Shown here: positions 8,696 to 17,296 of the stretch, piece by piece
Layout: each line of letters starts with the position of its first letter
How positions within the stretch are numbered: position 1 is the first letter of the stretch
From: Cyanobacteria bacterium OH_CBrB_359
Lineage (GTDB): Bacteria; Cyanobacteriota; Vampirovibrionia; Gastranaerophilales; Gastranaerophilaceae
Assembly: GCA_023433065.1 (NCBI GenBank)
Contig: JAEZET010000004.1
Coordinates: 868,001-932,000 of the forward strand
Direction: 5' to 3'
DNA length: 64,000 nucleotides
Notes under the pieces: model-generated
Told to the model about the DNA's origin: nothing
Database searches by the model: none
What the model saw: only the letters and a program-made list of their open reading frames with translations
Program-made: the position numbers and the translations under genes

Positions 8696-10132
8696 ATGGA
8701 TTTATTAATTGATATAAAGAGTTCATTTTTGCAAGAGTTTTTATTGATAATTTTTATAATTGTCAATATAGTTTTATCTTTGTTTTTTAGCAAACGATTT
8801 TATAAAATATCTAAATGGTTTGCGATACTTGGAGTCACAGTTGCAATGGCTGCTTGTATTACGATACAGATTTCGCCTAATTATTATGCGTTTGGGAATG
8901 CTTTTATTTCTAACGTTTATACTGTATTTTTTAAAACCTTAATATTAATGACTGTATTTTTCATTATTTTGCTCTCAAGAAATATGCTTAAACAGAAAAG
9001 AGACAAAGCTTTCGAATATTATACTTTGCTTTTGAGCGCAACACTTGGTGCTATATGTTTAGTATCTGCAAATGATTTTCTGTCAACCTTTGTTTCAATG
9101 GAGACTCTTTCAATTGCTTCTTATCTTTTAGTTTCTTTTCATAAAAACTATTCTGCTAAAGAAGCCGGGCTTAAGTATTTAATTATGGGCTCTGTGGCTT
9201 CTGCCATATTTTTATTCGGAGTTTCATATTTGTATGGTATAACGGGCAGTATTAGTTTTTCACAAATAAATGATTTTTACCTTCAGCATGATACAAATAT
9301 TATGTTTACTTTTGCATGTATATTTATAATGATAGGCTTGATGTTTAAGATTGGCTGTGTGCCTTTTTCAAATTGGGTACCAGATGTATATCAAGGTGCG
9401 AGTTACCCTGTGGGTGCATTTTTATCTTTAGTTCCAAAATTAGCAGGTTTTGCAATAATATCAAGGCTTTTGGTTTTTGTATTTGTATTCTCTCCAATTT
9501 TAAAAATTATAATGGCTATCTTTGCGATATTGTCTATTGCATATGGAACTTACGGTGCTATAAGGCAAACTAATATTAAACGATTTTTTGGATACAGTTC
9601 AGTCGCTCATGCCGGGTATATATTGCTTGGTTTAAGCGTTTTAACAGTATATGGACTTTCAACAGTTCTATTTTATTTATTTTGCTATATATTTATGAAT
9701 ATCGGAATATGGACAGCCGCTATTACTTTTAACTCAAGCTTTAAAAGTGATGAGATGTCAGATTACAAGGGGCTTTTATACAACAGACCGTTTTATTCAA
9801 TTGCTTTTACAGTCTGCTTAATATCCCTTGCAGGTTTGCCGCCTACCTCAGGCTTTTTAGCAAAATTATATCTCTTTTCAGCAGTGGCAAGGTCAGGAAT
9901 TGCGTTTTTACCATTTTTAATCATTGCTCTTATTTTTACAGTAGCAGGGGTATATTTTTACTTTAACTTTGTAAGAATGATATTTGAAAAAACAACAGGT
10001 CCAGCAAACATTGATACAAATCTGATTTCATCGAAAATCATCTTATATGCATGCGCATTTGTAACAGTACTATTGTGTATATATGCAGACAAAATAATCC
10101 AATTGGCTCAGTTTTGTGCTTATTATATATAA
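8696..10132 (+). CDS. nuoN: Complex I subunit NuoN (NdhB-type proton pump)
   Basis: NuoN is the proximal antiporter-like subunit, 478 residues with about 14 hydrophobic segments. Family parts visible are FVSMETLSIASYLLVSF (about 135-151), AGLKYLIMGSVASAIFLFG, FKIGCVPFSNWVPDVYQGA and IRQTNIKRFFGYSSVAHAG. It is the last gene of the operon; the next gene is convergent and its stop lies 7 bases beyond. No terminator hairpin is visible between them, so the two transcripts may overlap. Confidence 0.96.
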   Translation: MDLLIDIKSSFLQEFLLIIFIIVNIVLSLFFSKRFYKISKWFAILGVTVAMAACITIQISPNYYAFGNAFISNVYTVFFKTLILMTVFFIILLSRNMLKQKRDKAFEYYTLLLSATLGAICLVSANDFLSTFVSMETLSIASYLLVSFHKNYSAKEAGLKYLIMGSVASAIFLFGVSYLYGITGSISFSQINDFYLQHDTNIMFTFACIFIMIGLMFKIGCVPFSNWVPDVYQGASYPVGAFLSLVPKLAGFAIISRLLVFVFVFSPILKIIMAIFAILSIAYGTYGAIRQTNIKRFFGYSSVAHAGYILLGLSVLTVYGLSTVLFYLFCYIFMNIGIWTAAITFNSSFKSDEMSDYKGLLYNRPFYSIAFTVCLISLAGLPPTSGFLAKLYLFSAVARSGIAFLPFLIIALIFTVAGVYFYFNFVRMIFEKTTGPANIDTNLISSKIILYACAFVTVLLCIYADKIIQLAQFCAYYI

Positions 10133-10139
10133 TAAAAGC

Positions 10140-10439
10140 TTACAGGTCTTGCCAGTGTGAGGATTCGTAGTTAATATTATGTGCAGGGAATTCTCTATTT
10201 GAACCAGAAAGCGGATTTATGTAATTGTACATTTTTTCATAAAGGCTTCTCTTGTCAGTATTTTCATCAATCGGGGCGTAGACATCTTTCTTTTGATATT
10301 TAATTAGTCGTGCTACTTCTTTTGAAAAACCTGTGTTCATAAGAAACTGCTCGGATGTTGTATGACTAGAATCTACATAAGCATTTGCGCTTGGGCTTAT
10401 TAATGCTAATAAAATTATTGAAAATATAAATTTCTTCAT
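10140..10439 (-). CDS. Small exported protein, unknown function
   Basis: The 99-residue product starts with a classic signal peptide: two lysines, a hydrophobic stretch IFSIILLALISP and a probable cleavage after ANA (residue 20). The mature part of about 79 residues is polar, with no Cys and no lipobox, and contains SKEVARLIKYQKKDVYAP, which may be a helix. A purine-rich ribosome site (AGAGGT) precedes the ATG. I do not recognise a family. It is convergent with nuoN and upstream of ispG on the same strand, with about 78 bases between. A periplasmic or secreted location follows from the signal peptide; the function is open. Confidence 0.72.
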   Translation of the reverse strand: MKKFIFSIILLALISPSANAYVDSSHTTSEQFLMNTGFSKEVARLIKYQKKDVYAPIDENTDKRSLYEKMYNYINPLSGSNREFPAHNINYESSHWQDL

Positions 10440-10517
10440 ATGTTACCTCTTACATAGTTTAAGTTTATCCTATTTCTTAACACATGGCAAACCTATAAGT
10501 AATTTAATTTTTTCCAT

Positions 10518-11570
10518 TTATAACTCGGATTTTATGATATTTAAAAACTCTTCTATTAATTTATTTTCAGGAACTTTTTTAATAATTTCACCTTTTTTAA
10601 ATATGTAGCCTTCACCGATTGCACCTGCAATACCATAATCAGCATGTTTTGCTTCTCCAGGACCATTTACAGGACAGCCCATCACTGCTACTGTTATATT
10701 TTTATCAAAATTACATAATTCATTTTCAACTTTTTTTGCAAGTGATATTAAATCAATCTGGCATCTGCCGCATGTAGGGCAGGATACAAAGTTTATGCCT
10801 TTCTTCCTCAGCCCTAAAACTTTAAGTATATCAAAGCCTGCTTTAACCTCTTCAATTGGATTTTCGGTGAGAGAGACCCTTATTGTATCTCCAATTCCTT
10901 CTGCAAGGAGTGTTCCAAGTCCTACTGCAGATTTAATCAATCCGCCTTTAAGAGTGCCTGCTTCTGTTATCCCAAGGTGTAGAGGGTAGTTGATTTTAGT
11001 AGATATCAGTCTATATGCTTCTATTGTAGTTAACACATCGCTTGATTTTAGTGATACTTTTATTTTATCAAAATCATTATTTTCAAGAATTTTTATGTGT
11101 CTTAAAGCACTCATAACCATTTTTTCGTACAATGGTATAGAAAGTGCTTCTATGTCTTTTTCCAGCGAGCCTGAATTTATACCTATTCTGATAGGAATAT
11201 TGTTGTTTTTCGCAAGCGATACTACTTTTTTAATATTTTCTTCTTTATTAATATTTCCGGGGTTGAGTCTCAGTGCATCAATTCCGTTTTCAATACATTT
11301 TATTGCCAGTTTGTGATTGAAGTGAATATCTGCAATAAGTGGTATTTTAGATTTTTTCTTTATGGTTTTAATTGCATCAGCTGCTTCATTATTTAATATA
11401 GCTAATCTTACAAGTTCACAGCCAGCTTCTGTCAGTTGTTCTATTTGTTTTAATGTTGAGATTGTATCTCTGGTGTCAGTGTTGCACATGGATTGGACAC
11501 TAATAGGATAAGACCCTCCGATTTTAATGTTTCCGATTTGTAACTCTGATGATTTTCTTCTTTTAATCAT
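10518..11570 (-). CDS. ispG: 4-hydroxy-3-methylbut-2-enyl-diphosphate synthase IspG
   Basis: IspG converts the cyclic diphosphate MEcPP to HMBPP in the MEP isoprenoid pathway, using a 4Fe-4S cluster. The 350 residues contain the N-terminal TIM-barrel wording (SVQSMCNTDTRDT, about 24-36) and the C-terminal cluster ligands C264 and C267 in SCPTCGRCQ, C299 in GCPVNGPGE, and E306 in the same motif. This matches the bacterial two-domain form without the plant insert. AGGAAAAA precedes the ATG. It is divergent from the phosphoesterase gene, with 55 bases between the starts. The cluster fits the anaerobic or low-oxygen life suggested by other genes here. Confidence 0.95.
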   Translation of the reverse strand: MIKRRKSSELQIGNIKIGGSYPISVQSMCNTDTRDTISTLKQIEQLTEAGCELVRLAILNNEAADAIKTIKKKSKIPLIADIHFNHKLAIKCIENGIDALRLNPGNINKEENIKKVVSLAKNNNIPIRIGINSGSLEKDIEALSIPLYEKMVMSALRHIKILENNDFDKIKVSLKSSDVLTTIEAYRLISTKINYPLHLGITEAGTLKGGLIKSAVGLGTLLAEGIGDTIRVSLTENPIEEVKAGFDILKVLGLRKKGINFVSCPTCGRCQIDLISLAKKVENELCNFDKNITVAVMGCPVNGPGEAKHADYGIAGAIGEGYIFKKGEIIKKVPENKLIEEFLNIIKSEL

Positions 11571-11625
11571 AATTTTTTCCTGTTAAGATTAAGATAACAT
11601 AAAAAAAACTGTTGGAGCGTAGGTT

Positions 11626-12372
11626 ATGAAAATAGCAGTAATTTCAGATATTCATGGAAATATCGAAGCTTTTGATGCTGTTTTAGATGATATTAATTTG
11701 GAAAAATGCGATAAAATTTTTTGTCTTGGTGACTTGGCAATGGCAGGGCCGGAACCATCATTGGCAATAAAAAAAGTTCAGGAGCTTCTAAAACACGGTA
11801 ATTTTGAACTGATTCAGGGTAACACGGATGAAATGCTTTCGGATTTTTCTGAGGAGCTTCTAGTAAACTTAAAAGCCTTAAATGAAACCATGGCTAATGC
11901 TTATCAAGCAGATATAAATGAGCTTTCAATCGAAGATAAAAATTTTTTAAGTTCATTAAATAAAGAAATGGCGGCTAAAATTGAAGGCGTAAAGATTTTG
12001 TTTGTACATGGTTCTCCAAGAAAAAATAATGAAAATATCTACCCTAACATGCCTATTGGTGAAATAGAAGAAATTATTTCCTCAACAGATGCAGACATTA
12101 TATTCTGCGGGCATACTCACATGCCATGCGGTTATCAAACTAATTCTAATCAAACAGTAGTTAATGTCGGCAGCGTTGGCCGCCCATTTACTCAAGAGCC
12201 AAAATCTTGTTATGCAATAGCTGAGATATCTTCAATTGATGATTTTACAATTAAGCATAAATTTGTAGAATATGATACTAAAATAGCTGCTGATAAACTA
12301 TCCGGAAGAAAATTCTCAGGAGCGGATAAATTGGCACAAATGCTAAAAAAGCCGGGAAATAGATACCCTTAA
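11626..12372 (+). CDS. Calcineurin-like metallophosphoesterase
   Basis: This 248-residue protein has the complete metallophosphoesterase metal-binding set: DIHGN (D8, H10), CLGDLAMAGP (Asp near 36), GNTDE (Asn near 65), VHGSPR and GHTHMP near the C-terminal side. The overall plan is like the small YfcE/MJ0936-type phosphodiesterases and diadenosine-tetraphosphatase-like enzymes. The substrate cannot be told from the sequence. The ribosome site GGAGCG lies about 9 bases before the ATG. It reads away from ispG and is followed by 154 bases before the next gene, with no obvious terminator. Confidence 0.88.
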   Translation: MKIAVISDIHGNIEAFDAVLDDINLEKCDKIFCLGDLAMAGPEPSLAIKKVQELLKHGNFELIQGNTDEMLSDFSEELLVNLKALNETMANAYQADINELSIEDKNFLSSLNKEMAAKIEGVKILFVHGSPRKNNENIYPNMPIGEIEEIISSTDADIIFCGHTHMPCGYQTNSNQTVVNVGSVGRPFTQEPKSCYAIAEISSIDDFTIKHKFVEYDTKIAADKLSGRKFSGADKLAQMLKKPGNRYP

Positions 12373-12526
12373 TAAAGTAATTTTCTGTTAATTTTAGTAA
12401 ATATTATGGCAAAAAAAATATTTAGATGATTTTTACCAAAAAGAATATGTGGAATATGTTGAATGCCAGCATTGATAACAAATTTAATACAAAATATAAG
12501 CAGCCACACATTAGGGATTTTTATCT

Positions 12527-15019
12527 ATGAAAATGTATGTCCAGGACTTTAATATAAATACTAAGCGTATAGTTAATAATAAGCAGCAAAAGTATAATCA
12601 AAATACTAATATAATTTCTCTTCCAAATAATTCTTTAATTAAAAGTTCAAATCAAGTATCTTTCAAAGGTGGTCTTACTAAGCTCTTCTATAAAGACGAT
12701 TTTATAATAGACAATCATCAAAAATATTTAAAATATTTTACTGACAATTTTGGAGATACCGCAAAGAGATTATATAATGACTTAAAAGACAATCCGCGGC
12801 TTAATAATAGGATATTTAACGCAAATGATGGGCTTCACTTTAAACAAAAAAGCGTATTTCGTTCGATTGTGGATAGTGTTATATTCCCTATCGCCCGTCT
12901 TCCTGTTTTATTAACAAACTTTGTGATTAATGTTGGACAAAAAATACCTTTTCTTAAAAAAACATTTAATAAATTTGCAGAATGGCCTTTTCTAAAAAAA
13001 CAATTGGAAAACATTAAAATTGAAGATGATATTAATATATTAAAAGGCTTGCTTAGAAAAACGCGTTCTACAATAGAAGATTACGCAAAAAAAGTTGATA
13101 AAGATAATTTTAAGACAGTTGCAAACAAAATCCTTATTGGTAGGACTAAACATCCTGAGATAAATGATAAGTTATTTGCTACTGCAAACAAATTTTTAGA
13201 TCCAAAAACCGGAAACTATAATACAGTACATGAAAGACCTCTAAACAGAATCGTTTCAGGCTTGATTCCTGCGTTTTTTTTAGCTAATGATGCATATAAT
13301 TTATCTGTTTTATGCGGAGATAAAAAAAATGTATCCGATAAAGAAGGAAAAGTAAGATTTCATCAAGAGGTATCAAGAGTGATGGCAAATGCCTATTTGC
13401 AACTAATATCACTTGGCGCATTGACGGAATTTGTTAATAAAAGTGCTGGAAACTCCGCATTAATTACATCTTTTACAGTATTATTTTCAGAAATATTTTC
13501 AAGAACTTCTAACGGTCGCCCTGTAACTTTCATTTCCTCAGACAGAGCAAAAGAAATAAATGAAAAAGATAAACAAAAAAGCAAAATGCATGATGATAAA
13601 AAAGTAGCAAAAGATGATAAGACTCAAAATATCCATAACAAAGTTAATTTTTCCAGTTCAGAAGCTAAACAGCAGAATCTTTTAGATAGCTCATTAGCTT
13701 CAACGAATTTTACTAATAATGTGAGTTCTTCGGGGTCAATGGATAAAACTTTAAATTCTGCTAAAAAAGATGAGAAGAAAAATACAATATTTTCATTTAA
13801 TTCTCTTATGAAAGTTGTTGCTTCTTTCGCAGGTGCAGGCTTGTTATTAAGCTTTTTGAGAAACAGCTCCGTAATTAATAATAAAATTCCTGTTAAAAAA
13901 TCAATGAATGATTTGTGGAAATACTTAAAAGGCAATTTCTATGACAAGTTTGTTGAAAAAGATTTTGAAATAGCAGCAGATGACTTTAAGCAAATAACAA
14001 AAAATTATAGAGATTTAGGATACGGTAAACTAGCTGCAAAATATGAAGAAATAATTGGTAAATATTCTGATAATGCGTCTATTAAGTTGCCAATAGAAAA
14101 TGTTGCTAAAGGTGAAAAAGCAAAATTTGTAAAAACAAATACTGCATATAAACCTTTTATAGATATTGTAATACAACCGTTTAAGTTCGTATGGGGAGCT
14201 GTCAGTTTGCCTTATAAATTAATTAAACTGCTTTCAGGCAGCATTAATTCGGCATTATCTAATACAATTTTCAAAAACGCAGGCGAATCTTCGATATTTA
14301 AAAAGTATTTAAAGTCATATTCGCAATTTTTCTATACAAAGCCAGAAAAAAAGGTGACTAATACTCAGGTCCTAGGCAATTCTTTAGCAAAAGTTCTTAA
14401 GAAAACAAAAGCTTATAATTCCGGTAAACTTAGCGAAAGCGATTACCGTAAATTTATAGATAATTCGATTGTTCAATCTTTCAATGATACAACGCAATCT
14501 ACATATTCAAATACTGACCTTGGGATGTTGACCAAAATTGTTTCAAGTGCAATTACTTCAGTATTTTTAATATCTGACAACTATAATATGGTTATGTTGA
14601 AATCAAATGGTGAAGATAAAGAGGGAGCAAAACAAAAGGCTCAAGAGCGTGTTGTACAGCGTGTCAGTGCTTTATTCTACCAAACAATGTTTATGAATTG
14701 GTTTAACTCAGTGTTCAGAGATGTTTACAATTCCTCATTAGCCGGAATGTCCTCAGTTGTGACGGGTAATACCTTGGCTACAGAGTTTTTTACAAGAGCT
14801 TCTATAGGAATGCCTTTAATGCCAAAAACTTATGACCAACTACAGGCTGTAGATGAAAAGAATAGAACCCGAAAAGGTTTTGCAGGCAAATACTTCAGAT
14901 TTATGATGAAATTGACAGGTAAAAAACCATTGTCTCCAAAGAAACCCCAAGTTTCTGATAAAGATAATGGTTTAAATTCAAACTTGAAAACAACTAACCT
15001 GCTTAAAATGTATACCTAA
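12527..15019 (+). CDS. Large unknown protein with VSFKG leader and internal duplication
   Basis: This is an 830-residue protein of no family that I know. Residues 1-43 are Asn/Lys/Gln-rich and end in VSFKGG (44-49). Two related regions follow. Residues 241-332 begin RIVSGLIPAFFLANDAYN and end EIFSRTSNGRP. Residues 670-763 begin KIVSSAITSVFLISDNYN and end EFFTRASIGMP. The shared frame is IVS-x2-I-x3-FL-x2-D-x-YN, then (T/S)R-x-S-x-G-x-P. The preceding 100 or so residues of each half also look alike (hydrophobic helix, then a basic FKK stretch). A charged, Ser-rich linker (about 338-420) and a hydrophobic segment (about 427-446) separate the halves. There is no signal peptide. The ATG follows an AGGGA element about 11 bases upstream. 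Confidence 0.8.
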   Translation: MKMYVQDFNINTKRIVNNKQQKYNQNTNIISLPNNSLIKSSNQVSFKGGLTKLFYKDDFIIDNHQKYLKYFTDNFGDTAKRLYNDLKDNPRLNNRIFNANDGLHFKQKSVFRSIVDSVIFPIARLPVLLTNFVINVGQKIPFLKKTFNKFAEWPFLKKQLENIKIEDDINILKGLLRKTRSTIEDYAKKVDKDNFKTVANKILIGRTKHPEINDKLFATANKFLDPKTGNYNTVHERPLNRIVSGLIPAFFLANDAYNLSVLCGDKKNVSDKEGKVRFHQEVSRVMANAYLQLISLGALTEFVNKSAGNSALITSFTVLFSEIFSRTSNGRPVTFISSDRAKEINEKDKQKSKMHDDKKVAKDDKTQNIHNKVNFSSSEAKQQNLLDSSLASTNFTNNVSSSGSMDKTLNSAKKDEKKNTIFSFNSLMKVVASFAGAGLLLSFLRNSSVINNKIPVKKSMNDLWKYLKGNFYDKFVEKDFEIAADDFKQITKNYRDLGYGKLAAKYEEIIGKYSDNASIKLPIENVAKGEKAKFVKTNTAYKPFIDIVIQPFKFVWGAVSLPYKLIKLLSGSINSALSNTIFKNAGESSIFKKYLKSYSQFFYTKPEKKVTNTQVLGNSLAKVLKKTKAYNSGKLSESDYRKFIDNSIVQSFNDTTQSTYSNTDLGMLTKIVSSAITSVFLISDNYNMVMLKSNGEDKEGAKQKAQERVVQRVSALFYQTMFMNWFNSVFRDVYNSSLAGMSSVVTGNTLATEFFTRASIGMPLMPKTYDQLQAVDEKNRTRKGFAGKYFRFMMKLTGKKPLSPKKPQVSDKDNGLNSNLKTTNLLKMYT

Positions 15020-15036
15020 AAAGTTGATTAGTTGAT

Positions 15037-15360
15037 TTATAAATGTTTTTCAATATTTGAAACTAGTGTAGATTTAGGCATTAATCCAACAAGTCTTTCA
15101 ACGGCTTCGCCGTTTTTAAAAATTAAAATGCTTGGTAATCCACTGATAGAATATTCTTTAGCTATCTTAATGTTGTCATCAGTATTGATTTTTACAACTT
15201 TTATTTTTTCCGCAAATTCTTCAGCAACTTCATCTAACACAGGAGACAACTTTCTACAAGGACCACACCAAGGAGCCCAGAAGTCTACTATAGTAATTTT
15301 AGGCGCATTTAATACTTCATCTTCAAAACTGGCATCAGTTACGTCTATTGCATTTGACAT
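15037..15360 (-). CDS. trxA: Thioredoxin
   Basis: This 107-residue thioredoxin has the redox motif WCGPC (C32, C35) in the context DFWAPWCGPCRKL, the conserved cis-proline in SGLPSILIF, and the usual single-domain length. It reduces protein disulfides in the cytosol. A strong GGGAGGAC ribosome site lies just upstream, and a TTTACT-N17-TATAAT promoter precedes it. Its 3' end is convergent with the 830-residue protein gene, with 17 bases between stops. No thioredoxin reductase gene is in the window. Confidence 0.96.
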   Translation of the reverse strand: MSNAIDVTDASFEDEVLNAPKITIVDFWAPWCGPCRKLSPVLDEVAEEFAEKIKVVKINTDDNIKIAKEYSISGLPSILIFKNGEAVERLVGLMPKSTLVSNIEKHL

Positions 15361-15389
15361 AAAATATGTCCTCCCTTTAATGTCTCTAC

Positions 15390-15418
15390 ATTATATTTTA
15401 TATAAAAAAATAAGTAAA
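15390..15418 (-). promoter_or_regulatory. Promoter of trxA
   Basis: On the minus strand, TTTACT (15413-15418) and a perfect TATAAT (15390-15395) are separated by 17 bases. Transcription would start near 15383, giving a leader of roughly 22 bases that contains the GGGAGG ribosome site. Confidence 0.65.
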
Positions 15419-15529
15419 TAGCTTTATCACTTAGTACATATTAATCCAAGAGAGTAAAAAATGTCAAAATATAAACAAATTTATCATTTAAAATACAAAA
15501 CCTAAGGGAAGATGAGAGCATATAAATAC

Positions 15530-15558
15530 TTGACACAAAGCTATGTCCTTAATATTAT
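15530..15558 (+). promoter_or_regulatory. Strong promoter of the tRNA-tuf operon
   Basis: A perfect TTGACA (15530-15535) and TATTAT (15553-15558) are separated by exactly 17 bases. It is the best sigma-70-type promoter I found in the window and lies 55 bases before tRNA-Thr. It suits a stable-RNA and EF-Tu operon. Confidence 0.85.
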
Positions 15559-15613
15559 TATCATACACATGAAATAAATTTAATTTAAAATTTGTCAAGT
15601 GTGCTGAGGATAT

Positions 15614-15685
15614 GCCGGTGTAGCTCAACGGTAGAGCAACGGTTTTGTAAACCGTAGGTTGTAGGTTCGATTCCTATCACCGGCT
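15614..15685 (+). tRNA. tRNA-Thr (UGU)
   Basis: The 72-base cloverleaf has acceptor arms GCCGGTG and CACCGGC, anticodon stem ACGGT/ACCGT with loop TTTGTAA (anticodon UGU), and a T-loop TTCGATT closed by GTAGG/CCTAT. The discriminator is T, and CCA is not encoded. It is first of three tRNAs in front of tuf. Confidence 0.95.
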
Positions 15686-15744
15686 TATTTATCAGGATAG
15701 TACATTAAAAATTTAAAGAATGAATGAAAATTCATAACCCGAAA

Positions 15745-15827
15745 GGGTAGGTGCCCGAGAGGCTAAAGGGAGCAGACTGTAAATCTGCCGTCTAACGACT
15801 ACGGTGGTTCGAATCCACCCCTGCCCA
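15745..15827 (+). tRNA. tRNA-Tyr (GUA)
   Basis: The 83-base class II tRNA has acceptor arms GGGTAGG and CCTGCCC (one G-U pair), anticodon stem GCAGA/TCTGC with loop CTGTAAA (anticodon GUA), a long variable arm, and a T-arm GGTGG-TTCGAAT-CCACC. The discriminator is A, and CCA is not encoded. Confidence 0.95.
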
Positions 15828-15842
15828 ATTTCTTAAAGTTGA

Positions 15843-15914
15843 GCCCTTGTGGCGCAGAGGTAGCGCATTCCCTTGGTAAGGGAAAGGTCACGGGTTCAAT
15901 TCCCGTCAAGGGCT
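15843..15914 (+). tRNA. tRNA-Thr (GGU)
   Basis: The 72-base cloverleaf has acceptor arms GCCCTTG and CAAGGGC, anticodon stem TTCCC/GGGAA with loop TTGGTAA (anticodon GGU), and a T-arm CGGG-TTCAATT-CCCG. CCA is not encoded. With the UGU tRNA it covers most Thr codons. A TATAAT at 15939-15944 downstream could be a second, weak promoter for tuf, but no -35 box is seen. Confidence 0.95.
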
Positions 15915-15977
15915 AAAATAAACCTAATGTATAGGCAATATAATAAGTAGAATATTACAGAAAAGGAGATTAATCTC

Positions 15978-17186
<1,209 letters not shown>

Positions 17187-17204
17187 TATAATTTTATTCA
17201 TATT

Positions 17205-17238
17205 AAAAAGCTATTCTGTAAAGAATAGCTTTTTTTTT
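17205..17238 (+). terminator. Rho-independent terminator of tuf
   Basis: Stem GCTATTC (17210-17216) and GAATAGC (17223-17229), extended by an A-tract/T-tract pair, closes a 6-base loop and is followed by nine T residues (17230-17238). It ends the tRNA-tuf transcript. Confidence 0.93.
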
Positions 17239-17296
17239 GTTACAAATTAGCAAAATAATTCTAATCAACACCTTATAATTTAAGAGTGAGAGTAGT

